DNA from: Macrocybe gigantea
Lineage: Eukaryota; Basidiomycota; Agaricomycetes; Agaricales; Callistosporiaceae
NCBI GenBank assembly: GCA_011319805.1
Contig: SJRY01000257.1
Coordinates: forward strand, 186,001 to 250,000
Length of the DNA stretch: 64,000 nt
Reading direction: 5' to 3'
The notes beneath the pieces were generated by a model, which saw only the letters and a list, made by a program, of their open reading frames with translations, had not been told where the DNA came from and made no database searches. Both the position numbers and the translations under genes were made by a program. Below are positions 43,444-55,444 of the stretch, one piece after another (the first letter of the stretch is position 1; each line of letters begins with the position of its first letter).

Positions 43444-46400
43444 CGGACACGCCTATATATTTTTTTCGGTCGTCGTGAGAGTCGTGAATGTAAGCCAAGT
43501 GTGTGGATTCTGTCAGCGATGCTCTAATCTGACACCAATGGCCGGTCAAGAGTTAGAAAGGCTGCCGTTATTCCGTTCGCGGTACGAGCCAGTCGTCAAC
43601 TTACGGATCTCGGGAACGGAAGCACGTCGAAGAAACGACCGCTACGTTTATCCGAAAACTGAGTGCTCGCACCTTACAGCTAAGGCTGCAAGTCTGAAGA
43701 AATGGCCGAAGGTGCAGAAAAATGAGCTCGCGTAAATGCCTCTGGCCCTACAGCGCGGCAAACTGTTCGGCATTATCGACATTCTTTTGGAGGTTTCGTC
43801 CGAAAAGGAAGTCCGAAATCATGTTAGTAATCAGTATTATGTCAGCAGTTGATCTTAAGGTAGAAGACACTCATATCCAACTAACGTCACGTGCTGTGAC
43901 TTTTCGTGACACAAGCGGCCGAAACGGGACTGAGGATCAGGAAAACGATGTGATGGAATGGAAGGACATCGATATTGTTGAAAATGTGGCAGCAACCCTG
44001 CGCCCTACCATTTTCCCTCTGCCCTAATTTTCTTGGCTTCACAGCGCAGCCTGTATGCTCAGTCATACCCTGCACTATTATCACTAGGATTAGTGAGTGC
44101 ACCCTCAACCCTGATGGTCTGTGCGCCACTTAGATATGTATAAATATGTCCTATGTAGTATGCCAATTCTATAACGAGTTTCACTCAACCAAGCCTACAC
44201 AGTAAGACCAACCTCTAACAATCCACTAATGTAAGTAGTCCCTTCCAGCTCAAGAGCTTTCTAGCTTGGGTCCAGTTTCAACAGATATCACTGGTTTTTT
44301 TTGGGAGAATTGTTGGATTATATGTCTAGTTTATGTCTCAGAAAGGATCAGTCCAACAAATGAAAACTGCACATATACATAGACTTTTGTTATCTGACTA
44401 TGGTAAACTATATACAATACACTACACTCGATGTACGCATCATGAAGATATCTACTGTAGAATTAACCTGGGATATGTAGATGAGGATTAAGCTGAATAA
44501 AATGTGAACAAGTGATTATAAAAGGATGGTATCAAAAGATCTGAGCTTCCTCAAGCTCATCCATGATGGATTCAGGAAGTACATGATGTCCGCGATACTT
44601 CCTAGCAGCCCAGGCTGCCTTACATCTGGGTGGCATGTGACCAGCGCATCGGAGGGAGGGGAGAGATGTGCGAGTGCCAATATAGATGCGTCTCGGGCAA
44701 AAAAATGCTATGTAGAAATTTTCTAGCCAATTGATTGCGGATTTTACATGATAATAATGATTCTGATTACTTTTCAAACATTTCCTATAAAAAACATACA
44801 TGATATAATCACTGACGAAGCCATAACACGCGTTTTGCCTCGATATCAATCGTATTTGGCATTGTCACGTTTGGCACGTGACGTTAGTTGGATATGAGTG
44901 TCTTCTACCTTATATAATTTGGGGTACTTATCATCGGAAGACGCATCAGCGAAAATACAAGTACGACTGACGAAGATCATTCAATTTTCTGAAGAAAAAT
45001 ACGTACTAAGTTTTCTCAATTACGAGCTGTGGCGAGTGCGATTTTATTTTATTGGAGAGCGCACAAACGTGCAGAGATATGCCTTTGTCGGAGTACGCTG
45101 TTGCCCAGCGACAAGTCGATTCCGACCTGTTCTGAAGGCATTTCTAGACCCCGAACTGAAAGCACCCAACGAGGGTGAGTTTAGTTAACCTTCTGGGACG
45201 GGAAATCCATCCCATCGTGCGACCCTAGATCCGTCAAATCTGCGGAATGCCGCAGCATGCTCAGAACATCATGATCCAGATCAAGAATCGAGCTCATAAT
45301 ACTTCAGTTGCCCACAATGGATTGATGCTCCGTGCAGTTTTGTTGAACGTGCTCCGTCAGTCAAGGAAAAACGCACGCATTGTATTAATCACAGCCAGAG
45401 GAAATGAGCCAGCGGACGGGTTCAGTTCCGGGCTGAACTGCATTAGCTGTCCTTGCGCTAGAGTTCGTCTGAATGTCGGCAAGAAGCAGTGCAGGCCCGT
45501 GCATTAGTCACTCCAAGGCTGCGTGCCCAAACGTAGCTAGAAAGTTCATCTCCGCGAGCTACATGTCCATGATCGCAAGGAACGGAAGGAAAGATCGACC
45601 GACGCGAAGACGTGCATCGCCTCTGTCCAGCATGCAGAAACATATAGCTGGAACGAAGGATACCCGGATCGACGTCCTGGCTATGCAGCTCACGGCACGA
45701 AGGCGCAATTGAAGCGAATAGCAAACTGGAAACGTGGCAAACATGTGGAGTGTCCCTTGTATTTCCAGAGAATGAAGAAGCCAGAAGCGACGCCTGAGAA
45801 CGCATTTGGTGATGCTCGTAATGAAGCATTCAATCGTCTGAGGCATCGAGAACAATGTTCACACTGAACCCTGGCATGGAACGTCGTCGAACCGATGTCA
45901 GCTGGTATAGAACGCAGATATGATTAAGTAAAGAAGACAGACTTGCCGCAAGGATCATGACACGGGATGGCGGCATCACATACATACAAGGCAAGTGCAC
46001 CGATTGGTGTCTGCTCACCATTGGTGGAGGGCATTTAGAGTCCGACTCAAGTTTGATGACTTGGCTCCTAAGATGAATCTAATCGATGGGTGGAATAAAC
46101 GCTCCCAATTATGGTTGTTCATATTGAAAACAACCACATGGTAACTGTCCAATTTAGATGCCATTCCCAGCATCGTGGCCTTGCTTCCACGTAAAGAACC
46201 AACTCGATTGTGAGCGAGATGACCTATCATTGTTGCACTGAGCGAATGCAAACCCCACCGTGCAGTTACGTACGCCCATCCTTGAGGCGCCGACATCCGG
46301 TAAACAACGCGATAAATTCACCGGCACCACGTTGGTCGCTTAAGCAGGTGATTTTCACGCCGACGGTCCAACAGAGCCAAAAAGCAAATGGCGGACCCGT

Positions 46401-48230
46401 TCGCAGATCATCCAGCCCCGAGCCTCGGCCAGACCGTTCGGCCTCGAACCAAGCTGTTGACGAAGCAAGGGCGACTACTTGTGAGAAAAAAAGGAAGTAC
46501 ATATAGGATTCCAAAGGGGGATACAGGCACGTCAGATAAGAACTGAGCTGGTTCGGGTTCGGATTGTTGGTCAGATGGGGAATACGTTCGCAGGGCGGAG
46601 GCTGGAGTTGCAGCGCAGCTCTGGGTGTGTCCGTGCTGCTGGCCCAGAAACGCCAAAAAGCGAGACGGTCGGATTAACTTTACGCGGCAGATCTTCAGGG
46701 CAGATGAGATGGAGGACAAGTGAGCAACCCCGTCCTGCGCCCCCATCGCACAACGTCCTGAAACCACACTGGTGAGCATTTCAGGTCCCAGTGCATGGAC
46801 AACGATATCAAGCCCGTCTGTCCGCCTGTCAAGGCGGCTCCTCTTCTTTTGATTGCGTTCTAGCGCGTTCCGGAGCGAGAATCGGATAGCATGAGCAACT
46901 GAGTTAGATATCCGTGCATGTCCGTGTAGTGCCACCTTCTCGCGTCGGAGATGAGATGTCGCACAATGACAGCGGAGTGGATGAAACGATGCTCATGGTC
47001 CTGTTCCCGGTGCGGACAGTCGAGCTCAACCAGTAGCGCAGAAAGAAATGTCTTAAACTGGAATAGTCGACGAAGCACCCACCAAACCCACAAAGGACAG
47101 AATGCCGTCCATTATGCCAAATCTGACCTCAATCATTGAGAAATGACGGAGAAACTGACGTTTGCCTGTTCGATCCCAAAGTGAGTCCGTGCACAAGCAG
47201 AATCTCTAACATCCACGGGAAACCCGCATCTTTGTCAACCTAAAACGTCAGTATCTTTCTTGTTGCCAACAGCTTTCGGAACCGAAAGGGATGGAATCGG
47301 CGGAAGACGGCCGACGGCATACAGGTATCTAGGACAAGGTTGACTCACTCATGAATATAGAGAACCCCAGGTATTCGAGCAGGGGGCAGCATCGAATCGC
47401 AAAGCGCCAACGCAGCAAGCCCCCACGACAAGGCGCACGCGGCCGACCTGGGTCATCGATAGCGCAGAGCAAAAGCCCGAGAGGCAAGGAAAACAGCACG
47501 GTGCTCCCAAGGTCATCAAGGTCATTATGCCCGTTTGGCTGAGAGAATGAAATGCGTCCAAGGTTGCAGCCGGGGACCATGAGAAGCGCGATACCTTGCG
47601 GCGTTAGTCGCGCACGGGTAGCACACCCCGCAAGGCCGCGGCATGCACAGCAAGCACACGCATCAAGCGCCCGTCACGTCAAAGTGTCGCAACGCCGTGG
47701 GGTTGGGGGAGCGTCCCCCTGCATCGCCGCGTCCCAAGAGTCTTCCGAGTCCACAGTCCCTGCCGCGCAACGCGCACGGCCACCATCTTGCATTGTCGCT
47801 AGTCCTAATCGGGTCGGCTCAGCTTGCGAATGTCACCGTTGAATTGTCCGTTCGTGCGCACAGAACGCCGCATCCCCGAGAAGACGTTGAGGACCAGGAG
47901 AAAAAGATCTGCCGCGAGTGCCAGACGACCACGCCTCGGAAGAATTGCTGGTGGAGACGGAGGCCGCGCAGATGGCTCGCATCCTTTTGCTTGGAAACTG
48001 AAGAGACATAGCACTGGCTGGGCCAAGCCATAGCACACTGATCATTGTTTTGTCGCAAAGAACGATAGGAAAAAATTCGATTTCTCGACGTTCCGAAGTC
48101 AAGACATGCTAAAAAAAAATACTCTCGATGGCCAGCACCGACAATAATCCGTAAAGCGTCTGTTGGTCTTCTGAAAGAGCCAGACATAAGAAGAAAAACA
48201 TGCGAGAAGCAAAAAATAATCATGAAAAAA
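43444..48230. other. Gene-poor region, possible decayed repeat DNA
   Basis: Almost 4.8 kb without a gene I can support. The part at about 44.1-44.9 kb is AT-rich. A stretch ending near 44220, with TATAAATA near 44140, is reminiscent of an LTR edge, and TGGTATCA at about 44527 recalls a copia-type primer site, but no element can be defined. Open frames at 46.4-48.0 kb on the minus strand include short hydrophobic segments (for example LAADLFLLVLNVFSGMRRSV); they may be exons of a decayed membrane protein but do not form a gene. Confidence 0.35.
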
Positions 48231-49024
48231 ATTTGGTTGCCTTTTATTATCTGTTTGTTGATGTTTTTATGATCGTAAAAAAATTCATTTCCAGATCATC
48301 ACAACACCACCAGGGCTGCAGACCGAACCATGGTATTCGACTACAAACAACTGATTAGGATAATAACGACGGGAACATAAGGAGTAGAAGACAGAGGAGA
48401 GACGAGAAAAGGGAGGGGAAAAATACTATGTACGGTACTTTTTTGAAACACAACCCACATCGCCTCCTTTGCATTCATCCTCGAGCCAAAAAAAAATAAA
48501 CGGAAGCTTACATGTATGGGAGCCAACAAAAAAAAAACAAGAGAAAGAAGGAAGAGAAGGGAAAGAAGGAAAAGGGTAAGAGAAGGAGTAAGTCTAAACC
48601 ATGTACATACATGTACTTTTTTTTTGTGCTGGAGGTTGTATCGGGGTGAAAAAAAAAGGACTAAAGGGTAGAAGGAATATATGTATAAAGAGATAAACGG
48701 TACATGGGTAAAACATGATGACAGACGGCGGTGGATATAGCAAAGGGAAATTAGGACAGGAAGGCGGAAAAAGGCATAACATTGAGTGGAGAATTAAAAA
48801 AAAAAAGAAGGAACGGACTGCAACCGCATCCAGAACAGAAAGAGGGAGCGGGAGGCAGAGAGGAGGAGAAGCAGGTGTCGGGATGGAGAAACGGGAACAA
48901 CAAGCAGGAACACGATGTACACACAGCCGAGCAAAAGACGACGAGCAGCAAGAGATTACAACAGACACGGGGTAGGAGGAGAAGCAGGAAAGAGGGAACA
49001 CCGAGTCAAATGAGCTGACTTGGA
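48231..49024. other. Purine-rich low-complexity tract, likely SFP1-like 3' UTR
   Basis: The plus strand from about 48360 to 48990 is dominated by A and G, with repeated GAAGG and GAGAA words and poly-A runs up to 9. It lies just downstream of the stop of the minus-strand SFP1-like gene, so its transcript would carry a long C/U-rich 3' UTR. No stable coding frame is seen. Confidence 0.5.
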
Positions 49025-51830
49025 TCATTGCTGCTGCAACTGTTGATAATCCCGTTGCTGCTGTTGTTGCTGGTACCCAAACTGCTGCTGCTGTTGCTGC
49101 TGGGCAAGATGCGCCTGCGCCTGCAAGTACTGCCTCCTCTGCAACTCCACAAACTGTGCCTGGTACGCCGCCGCGACTAACTGAGCCTGAGCCTGCGCTT
49201 GAGCTTGGGCCTGCTGCTGAGCTTGGGTCTGTTGCTGCTGCTGGTCGACGATAGCTGCGCCCTGGTGATGCTGCTGAGGCGAGGCCTGCCCCTGCTGTCC
49301 TTGTCCTTGCGTCGGCACAGGCTGGCCCTGGAGGTTGAAGAACCCAAGCGCGGTCGGCGAGTGCGGTTGCGAGTGGACCTGGCCCACGCGATGCTGCTGC
49401 ACGCCCAGACCGAGCCCCTGCACGGCCGCTGTGAGCGGCGTCAGCGGCGGCGAATTCCCACTCTGCGCGGTGGCACCGGCAGCCAAGTTCGCATTCGTAT
49501 ATCCCGGCGTGAACGGCGTCGCCGTCACCGTCGTCGAAGTGGTGGGGGGCGTCCTATGCCCGACGACGCTCCCGGCCCTGCTGACGGGCATGCTGGCGCT
49601 GCCGCCTGATCCGGCGCCGCGCACGACGCTCGACGCGCCCGGTGCCGTAAGCGTCCTGTTCAGCCCACGCCTGCGGCCTTCCCTCTGGTCATCTCCACCC
49701 TTGGCGCCCTTGTCTCCATCCGCACCGCTGCCGCCGCCGTTGCTGTTGCTGTTATGCCCATGCCCATTGTTGAGGCATTCGTGTAGACCACCAGCAAGCA
49801 GCGCGAGCCCAACAGCGCCATGGTCGCCCGAGTGCTGATAGTGATACCTCAACCCGTTCATGTTCTTGTACCGCCTCTGGCAGTCACCCACGCCACACGC
49901 GAATGGCTTAAGGCGCTTTTCTGCCTCCCTCTCCACCTCGCGCAACTCAGATTCGGTGATCGAGCCGAGGTCTCCGTACGCACTGTGGATGTACGTTTCG
50001 CCCTCGCCCGCACCACTGCCAACACTGGCACTTCGGCTGAGCGGTGCACCACCGTTCGCAGCGGCGGCGGCTTCGCGCTCGCGGCGCTTGCGCTCGAGGA
50101 GGTCCTTGACGTGCTCAAGGTCCTTAGGCGGCGCAAAATTGCAGCTCCCGTGCGTCATGTGGTACTTGAGCCCATTCGCCTGCTTGTAGCTCTTGTTGCA
50201 GTTCGGCTTCGGGCACCGGAACGGCTTGGACAGAAGCAGGGAGGGCGGCGCGGCGTGCTGTTCGTCGACGCCAGGGGTGTCCCTGTGCGCGACGTCGCGG
50301 CGGAGCTTGATGCCGACGCAGGCTGATCGCTTGACGACGAGGTGCCACCGCGGACTTTGAGCTTGAGTTTGCCGGACGATGCGCCGGCCGACGATGGGCT
50401 CGATGTCCTAGAAGTCCGCTCCGGGCCCGACGCCCCTTCCCTAGAGGTCTCGTTGGCGCTGGTCGAAGCAAACAAGAGCGCGGGCGGGATGCACTGCGTC
50501 TGCGCCTGGCCCTGCTGTTGTGCCGATGGGGCCGGGATACCAATTGCATATTGAGAATAATCGCCTGGATACTCGGCAGAGGTGGCACCAACGACGACGC
50601 CCGAAGGAGGTCCACCTATGATTTCATCGCCACCAGGTGCATTATACTGGGTACCGGGCATGGTAGACGAATAGTCCGCGGCGAAGCGGGCATAGGCGTT
50701 GAACGCGTCTTCGGGATGGGCAAGTACGTTCGGGCCGGCGCCGGTTTGTGAGGCGTAAACGCCGGCCTGGGTCAGATGGGGGTGATGGATGATGGGCGGG
50801 TGAGTCGAGGCGGCAGAAGGAGTGGCGGCTGTGGCAGTCGAGCCAGCGACTGCGTTGGACCTGGGTGAAGGGGGTTGGGAGGCGTAAGGCGACGCGCCGC
50901 GAGACGGGTGGGCGCTGCCCGAGTAAGCACTTTGGAACTGTGCAAAGGCAGATGTCTGCTGCTGATGATGGGCAAATTGGGACTGATTTTGAAGGAAGGC
51001 TGTGGGCGAGGGGTAGGTGGAGAGAGGGGCGGAGATGGGAGTGTGCGGAGGGCTGGGAGCGGCGGAGGAGGGGGACGAGCGGGACGAGTTCGTCATGGCG
51101 GGTGTGGGGTGGGTCGAGTTATCTAGATCAAGCTCGAGCTCCATATCGTCGGTCTCGAAGGGGGCTTGGCTCTGCTGGAGGTGCGCCTGATGCGCGTGGA
51201 GGGGCTGGTGGGGGTGGGCGTGCTGAAGGGACTGCTGTTGGTGGTGTGCAGCGCCAGGGGATTGAGGATGGATCTGCGGGTTGAAGGGAAGCTGGATCTG
51301 AGCCGGAGCGGAAGGGTCGACGACGAGGATATGCTTCTCCTCAAAATGTTCGAGGAGGGCGTGGAGGTCCTGCAGATTGGCGCCGCAGCAAGTGTAGTTC
51401 CTGCATAGCTCTCCCTCGCGCTCGAAGACGTTGAAAGCGTTTATGAGCGAACCGCGGTCGCTGTCTATCGAAGAGGACATTTTGGCGTACTTGAAGTCAT
51501 TCGGGCTGGGGGTGGGTGGCACGGGGGTGGTGACAACAGCGGTCAGGCATGGCTGAATCTGCGGTAAAAAGTGTTGGAATACTCACTCGAACGAGCTCAG
51601 GAGCTGCGCAGTGGGCGAGCCCTGGGGATATCTGCTGGAGAAGGAGCCTGCTCGCCATGAGATGGGCGAGCCGAGGAAGTGACGGGTGTAGGAAGCGGGG
51701 TTGAAACTGCCGCTTGTTGAGCCCGTATAGGAGCCCATGACAAAGTCCTGCGCTGCCATGTTGGATCCTGGTCGTGGTGATTGTGGGTGCTGGCGGGCAG
51801 CGCAATGGGCTGGGACGAGGAGGAGGCCAT
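49025..51830 (-). CDS. SFP1-like split C2H2 zinc-finger transcription factor
   Basis: Fungal Sfp1-type regulator, known in yeast for control of ribosome biogenesis and cell size. Start at 51830 (MASSSSQPIALPASTHNHHD). An early motif QDFVMGSYTGSTSGSFNPAS leads to an intron, then NDFKYAKMSSSIDSDRGSLI. A first finger is CRNYTCCGANLQDLHALLEH followed by FEEKH. Long Ser/Pro/Gln/Ala-rich disorder follows. The C-terminal pair is FRCPKPNCNKSYKQANGLKY-HMTHGSCN and FACGVGDCQRRYKNMNGLRY-HYQHSGDH, separated by about 75 residues as in split-finger Sfp1. The protein ends in a Gln/Ala-rich tail of CAG/CTG runs. One-base losses near 51.77 and 50.25 kb interrupt the frame; the latter sits just before the first C-terminal finger. 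Confidence 0.88.
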
Positions 51831-52761
51831 GATATAGTCGAGAGCAGAGTCTATCTAAGCAGCCCGGCTCACTTTGGCCCAGCCCGGCTCGGCTTGCTCC
51901 TCACAGCCTCGGCTATTCCCTCCTCCAGCACAGCCACACTACCCTACTCCTTCCCGCGCCGATCGGCCATTCCATCGGCACGAATATACAAAACCTCGGA
52001 CAAGCCTTTCAATTGCCCATTCGCTAACCTCGAGCATATGCATCGTAACTTTAACCAAAGAAAACGAGTGACGACCGCTCTCAACGTCGATGCCGGATCC
52101 ACAAAATGAGAAAACAAGTGATCAGACCTCAACGGATCAAAACTATCACATCAAGGGAACAGGAATACACAGGGGTTTAAACGCTCGTCCATAGAAAATC
52201 ACCAACAGAATGCGATTGCGAACCAGGCGCCTCACAGAAACGCCGACATCGTATCGCAGCTGATATCACTGAGCCATTCTGACTCATTCCCAACAAAGAA
52301 CGAGGGACCAGCGACAGATGGGAATGGTTCGAAGAATGCAAGCATGGCATTCGCCTGTCAAGGTTTTAACATATGCAGTCAGGTATGTAGGCGTGTTAGG
52401 AGAGAACAGAAACATGCCGTCGGTCAGTCCACAGCATTCTCGCGTAGTACCCATTGCTTCCAAGGTCTTCATCCAGTGCCCGAGACTCGCTAGGTCCATC
52501 ACGAGTACAAAATCATATCCTCACCTTCAGCTCCGCCCACGCGAAGTCTCGCCATCCCCGACAGTCTTCAAGGCCAACCCGGATCAGCTTCGTGTGCATC
52601 ACACAACACTAAATGTGCCTCATCTCGTCAGATCGGCCCAGCCACGGGCACGCTCCCGCCGCTGGATTTGATCAGACTCTTCATGTTCCGTGCATGAACT
52701 GGTGCACACCGCACGTTCCAAAGATCAGTCATCTAACAACATCCTGATGATCGGCTCACAA
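51831..52761. other. Intergenic region upstream of the SFP1-like gene
   Basis: About 0.9 kb, promoter of the SFP1-like gene at its left side (C/T-rich at 51880-51970). No gene is recognised. Confidence 0.45.
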
Positions 52762-53534
52762 TCAAGGACCGGGGGCCCCATAGTCCCATTCGTCGTCATC
52801 GCCACGTTTGCGGGCCGAACAATTGGAGCTTTCGATGCATCGAGCAATATGATAAACGGGGGTGGGCGTAAACTCGAGGGACGGCATCAAAGCGACTGAC
52901 CGTGTCAGAAGGATGGCGTACAGCTCCTCCACCACTTTGTTGATCACGAGCACTGTTTCGTCCTCAAGCAACTGTTATCCACGCTCTGGGTGGAGTGCGC
53001 ATTACCAGGCATAGAGCTTGGGATGTCAATGGCAGCCTTACCATGCGGCGGACGTGTTCCGGCAGCGTGAAAGAATACGCCTCGCACGCCTCGTTGAACG
53101 TGATCCGAGTGAAGATGTGACGTCGACGATCGGTAGTTCAGGAGAAACGATGTAAGACCCGGACTCAGAACGAAACGAAATGAAAGCAAGGGGCCGACGG
53201 CGAAAAGGCGGAGAGCTAGGCAACAAGGACAACGAAAGCGATGCAGGTGGGGAGAGTCGGAGCGAAGGATGTGCCGACTCGTCGCGCAAGCTTCGATCGC
53301 GTCCTCGGGGATGACGCCATAGTCGGTGATGACCCTTCTCAGGAACACGGCAGTACGCTTAATGAAACATCCTCTCTTCATCGCGTGCCCAAGGCTCATC
53401 CTCTCGAAGAATGCGTAAGATATGACTGTGGCCCCGGAAGGCCAGCAAATTCGGACAAGCGAGGGTGAAAAGAAGGCAGAGAAAGAAGTAGACTCAGTGA
53501 CATATGCTTCTTCGGCAGCGCAGATAAAACGCAA
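52762..53534 (-). CDS. Hypothetical protein, small multi-exon gene
   Basis: Not recognised. The clearest pieces are an exon reading FNEACEAYSFTLPEHVRRM, an intron of about 68 bases (donor gtaagg), LLEDETVLVINKVVEEL, a further intron of about 95 bases (donor gtacgc near 52935), and the C terminus SNCSARKRGDDDEWDYGAPG, stop 52762-52764. These join in frame with proper borders, and the basic-then-acidic tail is typical of small nuclear proteins. Upstream exons toward 53534 are uncertain (an ILREDEPWA segment is visible near 53.4 kb). No domain assignment is offered. Confidence 0.4.
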
Positions 53535-54801
53535 GCATTAGATTCTCGCCAAGGGACACTTTCTGCCACGGCAGCGCGCCCTTTGTACGACCGACGTCCT
53601 ACGTCATAGTCCTAGCACAGGGACTAGGACTTCGATTTTTCGACGTCGCCGAGTCCCCAAAGTGGAGATTGTCGCTCGTGTCTGCACAAATGCGGAACAA
53701 GGGACGAACGCCAGATTCGGTTGCCAGCCGAGGCAAAAGCAAACGAAGAGAAAGATGAACGGATACATGGTTCATTGGGATGATCTAGGCCGTGGCCCTC
53801 CTCCCTCCTCGGTGGTTCTTGTTCGCGCTTGCCGGCTCGGCCATGTCAGTATCGTAGAAGTGTTACAAACACTCGAGTATGGCTTTCATCGGTCGCATGT
53901 GCTGCCTGTCCGATCATAGGCATCAACGCACAAGACCACGATGCTATCTATAGACGAAGGCGGGACATCGGTGAACATGTGCCTGTTCATTTTCCAGCTG
54001 GGAAGCAATTGCTAATTGCACTAGTTAGTCGCAACAGACCTGGCTTGGGGCTGGAGAATAATGCGTACCGAGACTATAGCAAGTACACCTGATAAACGGG
54101 AAGGGTAGCCATGCTCTCCATGGAAGAATGCCTGAATCTTCAAGTCGTCCCAACACCAAAATGACATGGTTCTCTTGGATGCGGCACATGGCTGACCACG
54201 ACGTTCGCTACATCAGAGCAATCAGTTTCCTCGGCCGTCCGCTCAGAAAGGTTTGTAGCTGCTTCCAAACCTGAGCGAAACACGGTGGCGTGTGTGTCCT
54301 CGAACATATTGCCTTGCGGAGCGCCATTAACCCGTTTGGTTGCAAAAGCACTCATTTGGCCGTATTTGGGCACCGAATCTGCCACTGTGGCCCCTGTCTC
54401 AGTTCGTATCGTACGAGCTTGGACCGCGCCACACAAGCAGGGCGCCAGTTAATGCGTCGTACATAATATCAGCGATTTTTTTTCTCGAACTGCTATAACG
54501 GCGCCATTATGAGATCGGCGTACTGACTGACAAGAATGACGATTTTGTGCAACGGTCTTGTTCTTTGACAAGCGGGCACAGTATAATCTCTCAAAATGGT
54601 GGGACGATGACTCAGGCCTCAGATTACGCCGCGTAACCAAACCGCTCTTGAGCGACGCAAGCACCGCATCCCCAGATCGTCCAGGGCGTTGCATTTAAAA
54701 AGCCGAACAACACACATAGTTCATATATAAGATCATACAAGCTTCGGGGAATGAAAGAGCAACTCGTTGAAGAAGTCGTCGCCAACAGGGAAAATGCGGC
54801 T
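53535..54801. other. Intergenic region, no gene seen
   Basis: About 1.3 kb. It contains a small perfect inverted repeat (AGTCCTAG at 53608 and CTAGGACT at 53624, 8-base loop). Open frames on both strands are short and unrelated to known families. Confidence 0.45.
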
Positions 54802-55377
54802 TTAGGCGTTGATGTTGACGATAACACAGCCGATTGCGATCAGGCCATTCTAGGAATGCAAAAGAGAGCGAAGATCAGCAAACCGTTTTCTCGTTCCGCG
54901 AAGCAGGGAGAACTTACGAAAGAGTTGTTCTCGCAGCAGACCGGCTGAGAGTTGCACTGGGCGCCAGAACCGGCGCCGACGACAGTGATGGGAGTGCAAT
55001 TGATGCCGACGAGTCCGTCGACGCCAGTGATCGCTATGCCCAAGTCGTCAGCGAGAGCAACAACGGTGGGATCATCAGCCTTGGTCGGCATTTCAGCACT
55101 CGAACTCATAAATATCGTAGTGAAGGGAGATTGACGACGAACCGATTGGACGCTGTTGCAGCACTGCACCGGCCCGGTGTTGCATTGGCTGGCCGGCACG
55201 GGCGTAGGCGAAGGCGATTGCTAGGGACACCGAATCAGCACGCCGCGATCGACGCAATTATGGACAGGCACTCACAGTCACCGTGACCGTGGTCGTCGCA
55301 GGCTTGTGGTTAGCGGCAGCAAGGACTGCAAATGCAGAAATGGTATAGATGAAGATAGCAGAAAGACGAGAGAACAT
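54802..55377 (-). CDS. Class I hydrophobin (copy 3)
   Basis: Secreted amphipathic coat protein. The ATG at 55377 opens the signal peptide MFSRLSAIFIYTISAFAVLA. ATTTVTVTV follows, then an intron, then PVPASQCNTGPVQCCNSVQS with Cys 1-3. Exon 3 reads ADDPTVVALADDLGIAITGV up to GINCTPI (Cys4) and QCNSQPVCCENNSF (Cys5-7), and exon 4 gives NGLIAIGCVIVNINA (Cys8), stop 54802-54804. Introns have clean borders. The Cys3-Cys4 loop is more polar and acidic than in copies 1 and 2. It lies 48 kb away on the other strand, so it is a dispersed paralogue. Confidence 0.93.
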
Positions 55378-55437
55378 GGTTGCTTTGGTTAGGAGCTCGA
55401 GGTTCGACTGAAGACTTCCAACGCGACATGAACCATC

Positions 55438-55444
55438 TTTTATA
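55438..55444 (-). promoter_or_regulatory. TATA box of hydrophobin 3
   Basis: On the minus strand TATAAAA lies about 61 bases before the ATG at 55377, matching the arrangement of the other two hydrophobin promoters. Confidence 0.55.

Noticed and set aside
44532..44849. Minus-strand frame with AGHMPPRCKAAWAARKYRGH as a Gag zinc knuckle
   Set aside because: Cysteine/histidine spacing does not fit CCHC knuckles and no other retroelement coding sequence is nearby.
46408..48040. Cluster of minus-strand frames with short hydrophobic stretches, considered as a receptor-like gene
   Set aside because: No conserved motif for any fungal receptor or 7TM family was found and the pieces do not join into a consistent multi-exon model.
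49199..50326. Long plus-strand frames opposite the SFP1-like gene
   Set aside because: They are antisense reflections of its Gln/Ala/Ser-rich coding sequence; Leu-rich and Arg-rich low-complexity products are typical of that.
53608..53631. 8-bp perfect inverted repeat
   Set aside because: Too short to be meaningful by itself in 64 kb; no neighbouring feature gives it a role.
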